From assembly GCA_023614405.1 (NCBI GenBank), contig CM042684.1, positions 534,672,682 through 534,736,681 on the forward strand: DNA of 64,000 nucleotides, written 5' to 3'. The notes beneath the pieces are model-generated. The model did not search any database and was not told where the DNA came from. It saw only the letters and a list, made by a program, of their open reading frames with translations. Below are positions 21,085-33,000 of the stretch, one piece after another. Within the stretch, counting starts at the first letter, position 1. Each line of letters starts with the position of its first letter. The position numbers and the translations under genes were made by a program. The stretch is from Avena insularis. Its lineage: Eukaryota > Streptophyta > Magnoliopsida > Poales > Poaceae.

Positions 21085-22537
21085 AAAGTTGGACCCCGCA
21101 ATGCACTCACCCGACAACTTTGGGCCGAAAACTAACAAGCCCCGTTCCAAACTCCATGATTGATAGATTCCGAGAAACCACTTCCTAAACTAGTGTAACA
21201 CTCATGGTGGTCAAATAGGGACCATTTGCTTCACGATGCCCATTAAACATGGTTGGTATTCATCCTTACTGTGCATTCCTATGTTTAGCAATTAATACTT
21301 CTATAAAGGTGCAAAAGTATACCATTCTAAGGTCTAGGCTCAACGCCGGCTCTTTTCTAAGGTTGAAAAGGCACTCAAGATTTGCAAGCCAATGGTACAA
21401 GAGTGAATAATAAGAGTAGTAGGAATGGTGATTAATCCATCCTGCACCGTAATCATTACCCTACATGAGGATAGGTGAATCACGTTTTTATAGTACTCGA
21501 CATACTCACTTTCCTTGTAGAAGATTCCATGAGCACAAACCAAGGTTCAGTGTAGATTCCCATGTATCCAATCTACAAATCTACGACAAAAACTAAGCTA
21601 TCGATGCGTCAAAACTTTTAGGTCGCTTAATCTACTATATAACACCCTTTGCAACACTTCTTACTTCCACATCCTTTTTGTTTAATTAGATTCCCATGTA
21701 TTCACCTTCATTGGGGTGTCATCATCCAAAATTTTCCACTAAATCCTTCTCCATATCTTCAATACATCATTCTAACTCCAAGGGTTTAAGATAGGAAAGT
21801 GTAGATTCCAGAGGAAGGGAACTACAAATACTCATACAACAACCATTGTATCATGAAATAAGTTTCATTCGTAACTGTCATGGAAACAAGAAAGGAATGA
21901 AAAATACAAAATCACCACATCAGATATTTCTAGCTAAAAGAAAGTGGGTTGCGATTTCTGATGGGTTGTCTGGAAAATCTTTAGTCTTAGGGCATATATT
22001 AAGCTACCATAGATGAGTTAGAGATTTCAGAGAAACGTTATGCCTATTCTAACATAATCAAACAACACTCAAAGCAGCATGAAATACCAACAATGCAATT
22101 TACATCAAGATCCAAACAAATGTATCACACAATAAGGTTCAATCAGCCAAGCAAGCAACTAGTATTTCTTGTACCACATAAGTGGGTAAGGCCAATACAC
22201 TAACACGATAACGATCATCTCCTAAAGAGATAAAACATGGTGGTCCAAAGCTACTCAAACTTTGCGAGATATTTATTTGTGTCATCTTATCCGCTCTTTT
22301 ACTTGTAGGCCAACTCTCGTATAGGTATATTTTTGACTACTTCTAATAATATTCTTCAATAATTGGATTCTTCCTTCTATGTTTTGAAATAGAGAAGTAT
22401 AAGAATTGAAGTTGTAAGAAGATACTAGAAAGAACTGTAAGAAGAGAAGAAGATAGAATAAAATAGATTTTATAATTCCTATGGCCTTCCTATTACATTC
22501 CTAGGTCACGATCCTACAGTTAGCTCTGATACCATCT
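21085..22537 (-). mobile_element. Internal remnant of a minus-strand LTR retrotransposon
   Basis: No coding capacity survives in this 1.45 kb. Its identity is inferred from the primer site at its right edge and the adjacent LTR. The left edge is the CACTA terminus at 21084. Confidence 0.5.
22523..22534 (-). other. Primer binding site, minus strand
   Basis: GCTCTGATACCA on the plus strand is the complement of TGGTATCAGAGC, the initiator-Met primer site. It lies 3 bases from TGTAACACCC, which would be the end of the LTR read on the minus strand. Confidence 0.85.
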
Positions 22538-25500
22538 TGTAACACCCACGCCTGATAAGACTGAGTTCCTGTGTATGGTGCTAATCCCTGGATCGGTTCA
22601 CTAGCACACACAATACAAAATGATACCAAATATAGCTGTGCATCATAAACACAATGAATATGATCCAGAATTTATATTATTTAATCAAGTATACAGTGTA
22701 AAGCAATAACAAGGTAGATCTCCATCCTTTAATTGTGCCACAGGCGAACAGTTGTTGAGTGGAGTCTCACGACCTATAACGATCACTCAGAAATGATATA
22801 ACCCACAACATGAAAAGTTGCAGCCACGAATGGTCAATACTTTGAATATATTGGCAAGTGTCACTAATATGTGGATATAAAATGGAACCTATCAATTACA
22901 TGAATATTTGGCTAAGTGGAGTTCAGGCTAGTTTGCATAAAACAATAGTTTTATCCTAACATTTCCAAATAGTTTAATTGTTTCTGAAAATTTTCTGAAC
23001 ACATTGTCCAACACCAAGTGATCTTATTCCCTTGTTCATACAATCAAATTTTATTAAGAAATTGGAATGTCGAGATCATCCATAAGCTTTAGGCCTTAGT
23101 TGCTCATTATTTTCTGTAACTGGGTACACGGCTAATCGATTAGATTTAGATCTTCTGTAGAAATTGTACACTTTACCCACATGACACAATCTCTCCACCA
23201 GTGGTTGTTGGATTAGTATGCACCAATTGGTATACCGGAAGATCGAGAATGTGACAAAATATTTCCATAGAATTACTCCCAGTACACAATACTAGCACGT
23301 CTAACTCGCACCAATGCAAGGATATACATCCAATACACAATTCTAGTTCAACTAAAGAGGTACCAAGCAAGGGCCTTCTGCTATGTAATGAACTAAGCCA
23401 GAGTCCATATGGCATGTGGCTGTACCGAAAGCCACTATACGAGAAACATGTCCAATCTTCAAGATGCCTAGGTGGTATTCTTCAAGGTGTCACTTCCTCA
23501 AAACTCATCAACAACAATATTCCACCCAGGTGATTCTTTGAAGTTGTTTTATTATACCAAAACATAGCTTTTTCAATACCTCATATAATCATAACATGAT
23601 ATTCCACCCTGAATCTATAGCAGGCATGCATACTACAACTACGGTATTTTGACTAAGGTACAAAGGATATCCTAAAGAGGACATATCATAGGATAGTATA
23701 TAATACCAAAAATATTTTCTACACATGCACTTCTACTAAAAGAAACTACAATGCATAGGAAAATAAGTAGGAAATTTATGATAGTGCCACTTGCCTTTAG
23801 TTGATGTAGTCGTTCAACCAATCCTGACGATTGCAATGGCACTCATGACAATCACAATAGTTGAAATCCTTACAATCTAACGTTTGAAACAAAGGACAAG
23901 AACACACCATTCAAAATACTGCAAACATGCAACAGTGTAACAATACAATAAAACAATGATGAACAAATGCATGCATAATGATTTAATAAGCCATACAAGT
24001 TGTATTTAGTTATCTAAACGTTAATATATATATCACATGACACATGTGGAAAAATCATTTAATGCATTAAAGCATTTATTTCTAAAGCTATATTGATTTA
24101 ATAAGGTTTAACTCACTTTAATTTAATTTCTAATGTATCTATTATATTAAATTATTAATTAAATACTATTACATAGGTAAATTTAGAGCCAGTAGAAATT
24201 GGAATCACCCAAAAATGATTTATAGATCTTTTTTCTATGATTTAGTTACTATTGCAATAGGTTTAGAGATTTCTGCAAGAATTCATGTTTTAAATGTACT
24301 AAATAATTTTATATCCAGTTGTTCTTGATAGATATGATCAAAACAAACTAGTAGGTATTGGTTCCACCCAATTTGGAGTTGTAGATGATTTCCTATGATT
24401 TAAACAACAATGAAGAGGTTTTAAAATATTTAAAACATTTTCTTTGGCAAAAATTAGATCTAATTACACATTAACATTCAACATAAAATTAGGAAACTAG
24501 GGGTATATTATTTGGTTTTAGCATCTACATTTATTTTTCTATGAATTAAATACTATTAAGTTGATTTAAGTTATCCAGAAAATATATCTTACGCAAAGTC
24601 AATTTTTAATGCATATTATTGTTCACTATCTTTTTATGAATCCAAATGTATATTATTTGCTAAATTTGGACTTAGAAATCTTTTTATATGAATTTCCTAA
24701 GATATAATCAATTTCTGTCTTTTCCTATTTTCTTTAATCAATTTCTCAGTTACACGCTGACTGTGCAGATGACTGGGCACGCTGACTGGCTTTGGCTGTT
24801 GGCATGGCGTGACCTGGCAAATGACGAAGAGTGCTGACTACCTGGCCAGGCGCCGAAGCATGATAGGCCAGTACCAATTCGGAGGGCCGATCTAATCTGG
24901 GTTATCGAGATCAGATCCGATGGCTCGGAACCAAACCTTGCATCCTCACCGTGGCAATGACGGAGAGTGGTGGCGGAAGGCTCGGAAGGTGGACGTCGGT
25001 GGTGCTAGGGTGGCTCCCGACGACGGCGGAGTAGCGTACTTGGTGCTTCGCAGCAAGGCGGTCCTCCTGGTAGCCTCTTGGGAGACTCTTGCTTCCAGAA
25101 ACGGTGGTAGTGATAAATTGGAGGTGCTTTGTGTCGGTGTAGCTCCGGCGATGCATACAGCTCGCCTCCATGCTCCGCGCGAGGTAAAAACACGTGGTAT
25201 GATGCAGTCGAGTATGGGGAGAAGAGCAGAGGCATAAAGGAGGGTTGGGAATGAAGGAATAGAGCTCGACCTCGAGCTCCAAGCTGCAACGCAAATAGCG
25301 TCAAGATTGAGGCAGTCTGGGGGCAATCTTTAGGTTTTTTTAGAGGGGTTTCGAAGAGGGGAGTAACGGATGTTTATTGGTGGTTAAATCTTTCGAAGGG
25401 GGTAAGAAATTAACCGTGAATCGGACGGATTCCTCGTAGGTGGTTCATGCCGTGTTGATTTCGTTGTCTGGTCGAAGGTTGAAGGAGGCGGGCATGGGCT

Positions 25501-26000
25501 CCACCTGTCGGTGACAAGAGCAAGGGGAGAGAGGCCAGGCTGCGGGATGGTTTGGGCTGGCCCAATGGCTCGCGCCGGTGCGCGTTGCGTGCGAGCGGTA
25601 GAGAGAGAGGAGGGAGGATGGTAGGTGGGTTGGGCCGGTGCTGCTCCACGAGTTAGGTTTAAGTTTTTTATTTTTATTTATTTTCTTTCTCCTTTTCTCT
25701 ATTTTGAGTAAATCTTTTATATATTTTATTTTATAACTGCAAATGACTCCAAATCAATTTCCAAAAATTTATAAATTCAAAATACGCCTTTTAGGATGCA
25801 TAGAGAATATTTTGGCCATAGTTAAAATACCATTAATCCCAATTGCTTATGTAATGCATATATGGCTAGTTTAGGGATTTAAAAAAATATGATTTTTGTG
25901 TATCAATATAAATGGAATTATTCCATGTTAAATCTTTAGGACTCTAGGGAATACTTTTCCTTGTCCAAATTTAATATCAAGTACATTTTTCAAATAGAAC
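22538..26000 (-). repeat. LTR of the minus-strand retroelement (outer end not located)
   Basis: The sequence begins TGTAACACCC on the plus strand. It then runs through AT-rich DNA to a GC-rich segment at about 24.8-25.6 kb, as in long Triticeae gypsy-type LTRs. The frames on both strands at 24911-25326 look like chance openings in GC-rich LTR DNA. I could not find the other TG/CA edge, so the stated end is approximate and other material may be included. Confidence 0.4.
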
Positions 26001-26251
26001 CCTATTAAATGAATCTGAATCTGAATCGAATTGAGCGTGTTTCTCTTGGGTGGAGATAGCTATATATTTTTTTGAAACGCGGCAAAAAGCTTTGCCTATT
26101 ATATGAGATAGCTATATACGGGGCATAGGATTGGGACGGTTGCGTCCACCTATCGGGCTCCGTCTCCGTTATGGAGTGGGTGTTCGGAATCGTATGTATC
26201 TCAACACAAGGTGTTTGACTCAAACTCTACCAACCGACGTAGACTGCAGCC

Positions 26252-26259
26252 TATATAAA
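26252..26259 (+). promoter_or_regulatory. TATA box upstream of F-box copy 1
   Basis: TATATAAA lies 45-52 bp before the ATG at 26304 and is preceded by GC-richer sequence, as expected for a plant core promoter with a short leader. Confidence 0.6.
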
Positions 26260-26303
26260 CAAGGAGGACCTGACCCAAGCTAAGAAAAGGACATAAAGGC
26301 ACG

Positions 26304-27711
26304 ATGGGACGGGGACGGGGACGGGGCCCCGACCTGGCGGCGCTCTTGCCAGAGGACGTGCTTGCTGATGTGCTTCGGCGTGTGGCGGTGCCGCGCTGGA
26401 TCGCCATCTCCCGCTGCGTTTGCAAGGCCTGGCTAGCCATCATCGACTCTGAGGGCCTCCTCCACAAAGAGCTTCCCTTCACCGGCATCTTCATCCACTT
26501 CCAGGACCTCCCGTTTCCCGAGTTCTTCTCCCGGCCATGCCGCCCTGCTGCTGCCATCAGCGGCAAACTCGACTTCTTGCCATCTGCCAAAAAGGCTCGT
26601 CCTGACACCCACAATTATTCCATCAAGGATCACTGTAATGGGCTCCTCTTAGTCGGTGTCGTCTCCACGGTTGAGCTTCCTGCCTGCTGCTGCCACATGT
26701 AAGTATAACGCCTTGGTGGTTAACCCTGCCACACGACGTTGGGATGCTCTTCCAACGTGCTACCATAGTACGGAGACTGTTTGTCATGTCCGCTACTGTG
26801 AGTATCTGGCCTTCGAACCCATGATGTCATCGCATCACCTCGTGTTTCGGATTCCTTATTTGTCATCTCCTTTGGGATCACTCCTGTCAGTCTACTGCCA
26901 AGGATCACTTTACGTGCATTGCCAAACTGATTTTGTTATTAGGTAAGTACACACGCTTTTCTATACTATTATTTTATATAACTGAGCCTTCGTACGTGTT
27001 TGTCATAGCAAACATTCTCAATTCTATGAACGACTCTTAACACAATTTTTTATTTGCAGGATATCTTTGTCAGAAGATAAGTATAGCGTGATTAGGCCAC
27101 ACAGGGCTATTGGATGGGATCCTTTTCTAGGAAGGTCCGAGAAGGGGGTGTACTTTGCATCATATGTCGAGGGTCACATTCGGGTTTTTATCCTAGATGA
27201 ATCATCTGATCAGATGCAGTGGATATTTAAGCATGACTGCGACCTTAAGCCCGTGAAAGCTTTTGTTGAGCAAGTTCAAGGACCATCGATCTTACAAGAC
27301 ATTAATTATGACCTCTTTTATTCTAGTCCGGGAGAAATCGACAAAGAAGAGGTTGTGAAAGAGGCATCTGATTGGATCTCGGACAACGAAGATTTTGACG
27401 CTAACAGAGATGTGGGTGAAACGTCCCAAGCTAGAGATGTTCACATCCAAATACTTGGATTCCACCCGTACAAAGAGATACTCTTCTTGAACAACGAGTC
27501 AAATGCGACGGGATTTGCCTATCATTTTAACAGCTTCAAGGTTGAAGGCTTAGGTAGCATGTACCCAAAGTTTTACAATCATTGCGACGAATCATCCCTA
27601 GATTATTGTCAAAGTTTGTACACAGAATGCTTTCCATACACGCCATGTCGTTGGATTGAAAAGGCCACGGAAACAGAGGATTCATCAAGTCGAAATTCAT
27701 CTCAAACATGA
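26304..27711 (+). pseudogene. F-box protein gene, copy 1 (frameshifted, internally deleted)
   Basis: Exon 1 (26304-26942) opens with an F-box (residues about 10-50: LLPEDVLADVLRRVAVPRW, then CVCKAW). Such proteins are substrate adaptors of SCF ubiquitin ligases through Skp1. The frame meets a TAA at 26701-26703, but homologous coding sequence continues in the +1 frame (VVNPATRRWDALP), so a frameshift lies just before. A canonical intron (26943-27059, GTAAGT...TTTGCAG) joins in phase to exon 2 (27060-27711), which carries IGWDPFLGRSEKGVYFASYV and ends at TGA. Compared with copy 2, about 173 bp are missing near 26878. The clean promoter and splice sites suggest a young pseudogene; a sequencing error at the shift is unlikely because copy 2 shares it. 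Confidence 0.75.
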
Positions 27712-27990
27712 TCATATATACTCTTTTTTCTTAGAATTGTTTCAGCTGCCGACAACACTATTATGCTTTTATTAATCATCATATGTTAGACTTTTGACTT
27801 TATTCAATTGTAATCCACATGAATTTCTAATACGAGTTCCTATGTGTTAGCGTATGTATTAGTGTATATATTACGTGGATTTTTCCATGTACTATAATTG
27901 TATTTCTACTCTGACACTTGGCCTTTGGCATGTGTAAACACCGGAACCCTCCACATATTACGTGAGAGGCTCCCCCCCCCCCCCAACAAT
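27712..27990. other. 3' flank of F-box copy 1
   Basis: The first 130 bases align with the corresponding flank of copy 2 (61635-61809, opposite strand), so the duplication covers the 3' UTR. A 14-base C run lies at 27972-27984. No gene is seen. Confidence 0.6.
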
Positions 27991-28623
27991 CTTACCGTGC
28001 TACATGGTATCAGATTGATCTCGATCCCTAAACCCTAAAGTCGCTGCAGCCGGCCCTAACCCTAGCCCACCTTCCGCGACCCTCATGGCCAACAACGCCA
28101 CCGATGTCGCCCTCGTCTCAGGTAGCAGCGGCGCTCTTGCGCCTACCAACCCCGCCACCCTCCTTCTCCGCGTGGCACCGCGCAGCAATGCGTCGGTCAT
28201 CCTCTCCCTCGACGCCGCAGACTACACCAAGTGGAGCATCTACATGAAGGCCTCCCTTGGACACGTCGGTCTCATCGGCCATGTCCATGGCACCACCGCA
28301 GTGACTCCCAAGGATGCGACCTGGTCGTCCAACGACTACGCCATCCTCAATCTCCTCCACTAGAGCATCGGCGAAGACATCGCCGACATGGTCCTCACCC
28401 GTGACCAGACCGCACACCAGCTATGTCTCGCTATCCTCGAGATTTTCTCCGCCAACAAGGCTAGCAACGTGATCTACCTTGACAACAACTTTCGCCAGCT
28501 GCTCTAGCACATCCTCAATCACCGAGTACTGCCTTCGTCAGAGGTAGATCTCCGACGCCCTCGGCGACAACGACTCCCTTGTCTCTACGTGCGCTCTCAT
28601 CCTCAACACACTAGCGTGGACTT
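27991..28623 (+). mobile_element. Copia remnant: primer site and first part of gag
   Basis: TGGTATCAGA at 28005-28014 is a degenerate initiator-Met primer site. The gag frame opens at ATG 28085 (MANNATDVALVSGSSG) and contains LDAADYTKWSIYMKASLGHV, typical of the copia gag N-terminus. Stops at 28361-28363 and 28507 break it. The frame is interrupted at 28623 by a solo LTR and resumes at 30362. Confidence 0.75.
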
Positions 28624-30570
28624 TGAAGGGGTTCCATGGCAGACAACAAAAAAGTTCCTACGTTGGAACGCCCAGAACTGACAGGATCTATCTACGAGTA
28701 ATGCAGTAACGACCAAGGTTCCAAATACATACCCTTGTAGTCTGAGCGGATAACTTTTCAAGGGGAACGTGGTTGATGTTGTCGTGCTCATAGCCGACCT
28801 CAAGGTTGCGAAGCTCTTCTCAAGTCACATCTCGTGCAACAGTCTAGCTCGCGACATCCAAGATGCCGCAAATTGTAGCACCCTTGAGGTTTCGTACACA
28901 TACGGTGTACGATGACGACCTCCGGTTCCCTGATCCCTGTCGGGAGGGAGGAAGTAGATCTATACATCTTGGAATCCCGTAGCGCAATAGCATGCTGCAG
29001 GTGTGCCGTCTCTTACATGTACAGTCCTTTCAAGGGACCGTATCAACACTAGGAGACAACTAGAGAGAGAGATATTTATTCACAAAGAAAAATACCTTAA
29101 TGAAATATTGGTGTATTTATTCCCATCCATGGGCACTCCTTTATATATATGGAGGGGGTATGTCTTTCCCAAAGGCTCTCCATGTGGGACTAATAAAAAG
29201 GAAAAAGAAATAGAAAAAAGGGGGCAATAGTCGCCTGGGCTAGCTGGGTGGCCGGGTGGGCCAACCCGCCCCTCCCAACAGTAGCAGCCAACGTTGGGAG
29301 CAGCACATCACATCGGCCTAGGGCTGCGCTGGACAGGTGGGCCTTGGCCGCGGCCCACCTGTGCGCCCGCCAGCCTCCCCGCGCCAGCAGTGCCCCGCTT
29401 GGGCCGGCCTAGCGCGCGGCAGCCCGTTGCAGCACCCGTCTTTTCGGTCTTTTCCTTTCTTTATTTCTCCAAACAACTTCGGATACTCTTCGAAACGATT
29501 CTGGCTTTTTCTTTCTCTACTGTGATTCTATCTTATATAAGATCTCTTGATCATCGTACCCTTAAGTGTATTACCCCAACGACTCGGGCATGGCACAAAC
29601 ATGATCTCCATCAATGATCATTAGCAGGACCGAGATGCCCATAATGACCCCTGTGCATTCCACGATGTAATATCGTTTGAACCGTAAACGTCGAGTCCAA
29701 TTCCCTTTGTTTCTTTGATATGAGTTGTCTGAGATCTGATCATCGATATCATATACCTTGTTCAATCTTGTTACCGCCAAGTTCCGTTTCACTTGTTCCC
29801 GTGATATTCCATACCCGTGACCTAGTCACATGTTGCAACATTATGGATGTAATCTCACCAAGTCAGCCGTATGTATCTTCTCGTCACGCGGGTGAACAAA
29901 TCCCGGTCTTCATGCATAGGCCTCAAAAGTTGCTATGGAATACCTAACATACACCTTTATAGTCACCGTGTTACAGACATGGCGTTTGATGCAGTCAAAG
30001 CAACCTCAGGAGATGGTGATTAATATGATCTCACGGTCTAAGGAGAAGGAGACTACGCTTCTAACTATTGTAATGCTGAACCTTATGACTTGATTGTATT
30101 GCAATCTTTGGGTAATATCCACATCATTCACCAATGATATAACCTCGTTGTCAACTGGCATAAATGCTCCATGATCAGGAAACCTTCATCATGGGTTACC
30201 CAACGAACTAGTATGAATAGAGGTTACTAGGGACTTGATTTGTTTCTTACCACACCTGTATCGTTTGATATAGTTATAGCACAATATGAAACTATTACGA
30301 ACTAACTAAGATATGATTATAAAATCCATTTATTATTTGCCTCTAGGGAATATCTCTTTTAGTCTTGGCCCTTGGTTTGCCTCCGCAGCCACCATAATCT
30401 CTATGACCAATCCACTCCCCACCTTCATCTATGCTCGGAACATGCTCCTCATGGAGGAGATGCAGCAGGCTAACGCGACCAACAACACCATGTCCACTGC
30501 TCTTGTGGCTCAGGCCCTACGCCTCGCTACACCCGTGTGCACCAGCACGGCCTGCCATGGAGAATCCTAG
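28085..30570 (+). pseudogene. Copia gag split by a solo LTR
   Basis: The gag homology runs 28085-28623 (ending near LNTLAWT) and continues at 30362-30570 with ISMTNPLPTFIYARNMLLME and QQANATNNTMSTALVAQALR. The order and spacing fit a single gag with the 1738-bp insertion between. Several in-frame stops show it was already decayed or has decayed since. The 3' part is fused at about 30550 to a different retroelement ORF. Confidence 0.7.
28624..30361 (-). mobile_element. Solo LTR of a copia element (same group as the 12-19 kb element)
   Basis: The minus strand begins TAAAAGAGATATTCCCTAGA at 30361, aligning with the TGTTGGAGATATGCCCAAGA start of the copia 3' LTR. It ends near 28624, aligning with the LTR end (ACGAACCCATCA region). 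The flanking pentamers GACTT (28619-28623) and GTCTT (30362-30366) are a near-identical target duplication. No internal region remains, so this is a solo LTR formed by unequal recombination. Confidence 0.75.
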
Positions 30571-31186
30571 TAATAAGTTTGTTTATGATGCCTCAGTCTC
30601 TAGTAATGATTCTTATTGTGTTGAAACTAAAGATAATTTTTCTGTGGAGGCTTTATGCCTAGATACTCATTTGGAGAACACTAATAACGATGAACTGGAG
30701 ATAAATTCTTGTAGTATTAATGAGCAGGTTTTGGGAGAGCACATCTTTGATGAAACATTTGTTGATGATGCTTCTTTTTGTGATTGGATTGATAACTCTA
30801 GAACTGATGAACTTGTTAGCAAGGGTGATGAACTAGAGAATATAGACACTTTTGAATTTTTCCCTGCTGCTAAAGATGAGTATTATGAAGTGCTTCCTCA
30901 TGATAGTGTAGCCCAAGAAGAGTACTATGAATTGTATTCCGATGATGCTATCAAAGGTAAAATGTTTGACTTTACATGTAAATATCCAATCCTTTTGTTG
31001 AAGCTATCTAGGGAGGTATGCTCACCACATATGGCGCATCAATCATCATTTGTGAGCAATAACACATTTATCTACAATACTCCGATGCACCACAAGCAGG
31101 TGAGACTTCGACCAGGCTATAATAGTAAGTGCTCTAAACCTCTTTTGGAGGTAAGAATAAATAATTCTCTGGCTCCTATCTATTGA
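30557..31186 (+). CDS. ORF of unknown function in a gypsy-like element
   Basis: A 209-codon frame starts at ATG 30557 (MENPSNKFVYDASVSSND). It is strongly acidic (DTFEFFPAAKDEYYEVLPHD) and ends with FIYNTPMHHKQVRLRPGYN. That tail resembles the PMHRKWVRFK tail of the ORF at 10144-10995, placing both in one family of retroelement products without recognisable enzyme motifs. The first residues may derive from the fused copia gag reading frame, because the junction of the two elements lies within about 20 bases of the ATG. No host function is implied. Confidence 0.45.
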   Translation: MENPSNKFVYDASVSSNDSYCVETKDNFSVEALCLDTHLENTNNDELEINSCSINEQVLGEHIFDETFVDDASFCDWIDNSRTDELVSKGDELENIDTFEFFPAAKDEYYEVLPHDSVAQEEYYELYSDDAIKGKMFDFTCKYPILLLKLSREVCSPHMAHQSSFVSNNTFIYNTPMHHKQVRLRPGYNSKCSKPLLEVRINNSLAPIY

Positions 31187-31510
31187 AATCATATTGGAGA
31201 AAAGCCTGACTACTTGGTTATAAGAAAGCGCTTCCCGGGAGGCAACCCTGAAGTCATTAGGTGTCTTTCTTAGTTTTTTGTCTTGAGTCTTGATGCATTC
31301 ATGTTGCATTTGGCATTTTTATTCTTTGCATGATTTGCTTTTAGAGTTATCATGTTGTAGTTTTCAAAAGGTAAAATTTATTATTACTACATGCTATTGT
31401 TGGTCAAAAATTAAAGTTATTATTTTACTGTGTAAATAAGGTATATCACTAAGTTACAGGATAAGAAATAATTTTCGAAGAAATAGAATTTTTTTGATGC
31501 ATACATAGAG
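31187..31510. other. Leader/spacer of a gypsy-like element
   Basis: Non-coding, AT-rich. It contains CGCTTCCCGGGAGGCAACCC at about 31230, a phrase typical of Triticeae gypsy leaders and spacers. Confidence 0.4.
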
Positions 31511-31990
31511 TTTAACGACCAACTATACAGCGGAAATAAAAATTTCGGCCATATAGTTCCGGTCGTATAGATATCTTTTCCATCGACAATTTTTCTTTCA
31601 TACATACAGAGAGTTTAACGACCAACTATACGACGGGAATAAAAATTCCGGCCGTATAGTTCCGGTTGTGTAGATATCTTTGCCATCGACATTTTTTCTT
31701 TGATATGTACTGAGAGCTTAAAACCAACTATACGTCCGGAATAAAAAATCCGGCCGTATAGTTCCGGTCGTATAGATATCGATACCTTTGTATATTTTAT
31801 ATTCCAGGGCCAAACAGTTTGACGACCAACTATACGGCAAGAACATTGTTTTTTCTGGCTGTATATTTGCACCCGTATAGCTACGCTGCCATGAGGAAAC
31901 CCTAATATTTTGACGGAAGGCCAAATATAAGGCGGGAATGCATTGTTCCAGCCATATAGTTGCGCCCGTATAGTTGAGAAAACCCCTCAA
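31511..31990. repeat. Decaying minisatellite, about 100-bp unit, five copies
   Basis: Units start at about 31511, 31614, 31718, 31818 and 31908 with the phrase TTTAACGACCAACTATAC or its variants. Each contains CCGGCCGTATAGTTCCGG followed by a second GTATAG. The spacing shrinks from 103-104 to 90 bp and similarity falls from left to right. The CGTATAG motifs are partly self-complementary within a unit. Confidence 0.8.
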
Positions 31991-33000
31991 ATACCAACTA
32001 AAAGGTAACCATTGCTCAAAATTTTATTCTTTTTTCTTCTAAAAACCTCAAAACACCACTTGGGAGCTTCTCCCGTGATCTAGAGAAGCCGAGCATATGT
32101 AAGCAATAAATTTCTACCTTAGAAACCTCCTACACTGTAATTCTCTATAGAAGTTCATGTTTTAGTTTTACTTTCCTTTTATCGGTGGGGTAAATGTACT
32201 ATGTTCGTATACCAAACCGATGTATTTTATTTTGTGTGTTATTTTCGTAGGGACTTGAACCTTGTGTGATGACATGTACGGAATTGCCAACCGTGCAAAC
32301 ACTCGCATGAGCTACTTGGTTTCTTCAATTTAACGCTTTGACAATCAGTGTGTGGTAAAACCTTCCAACTCGAACCTATTTTACTAAGAACATAGGGGCT
32401 ACACACTCGTGTTTCATATTTTGTCTCACTTGCACTTCATCAAAATCTGGGAGTATGTACAACTCTTGGAATTAGTCTGTTGACTTGAGTGTGGTGCTTA
32501 GGCTGATGAACCGACTCAGTGGGACTTGTATTTTTATCACTTGTGAGCTAAACCCGTGTCTTCAGAAACACAAAAATATTTCGTTTTCTTTTTTTTAGGT
32601 TTTAAGCAGATCCTCAAGGAAGGCACACCGGGCCATATCAAGAAATACATGTTGAAGAAAAGGTTCTTTGTCCATCAAAAGAGAGGTTACTTGTACCTCA
32701 ACGATAAAGTGTGTCACCCTTGTTTTCAACTAAGCTTGGGGAGGTAACCACTTATCACACTCTCTTTTGGAAACTGTATTTTCTCTTTTCTTTCGGTGAT
32801 ATACTCAAGTTTGGTTATTGCAAAGTTCTAAGCTTGGGGAGGTTACTTCTGCATGTGTAGAGTCTTGTGCAATGTTCGTATTCGATGAAGTTTTATAGCA
32901 ATTATGTATCCCGCTGTTTTTGAATGCTTGTTTAAATGAGTCTAGTTCTGTATTCATATGGGGATACGCTTGCTCATGATAGGCACCATAGGAGTTGACT
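31991..33000. other. Non-coding retroelement DNA
   Basis: No gene. AGCTTGGGGAGGT appears twice (about 32733 and 32831), echoing the AGCTTGGGGATGC phrases near 11.5-11.6 kb. This suggests 3' non-coding sequence of the same non-autonomous element group. Confidence 0.45.

Noticed and set aside
24911..25326. Overlapping frames of 99-127 codons on both strands
   Set aside because: They lie in a GC-rich segment of an apparent LTR, overlap one another in several frames, and show no recognisable domain.
29294..29617. 107-codon plus-strand frame
   Set aside because: It lies inside the solo LTR on the opposite strand and has only compositional features.
31511..31990. CRISPR-like array
   Set aside because: The units are diverged tandem repeats with no constant repeat/variable spacer structure, and the DNA is from a plant nucleus.
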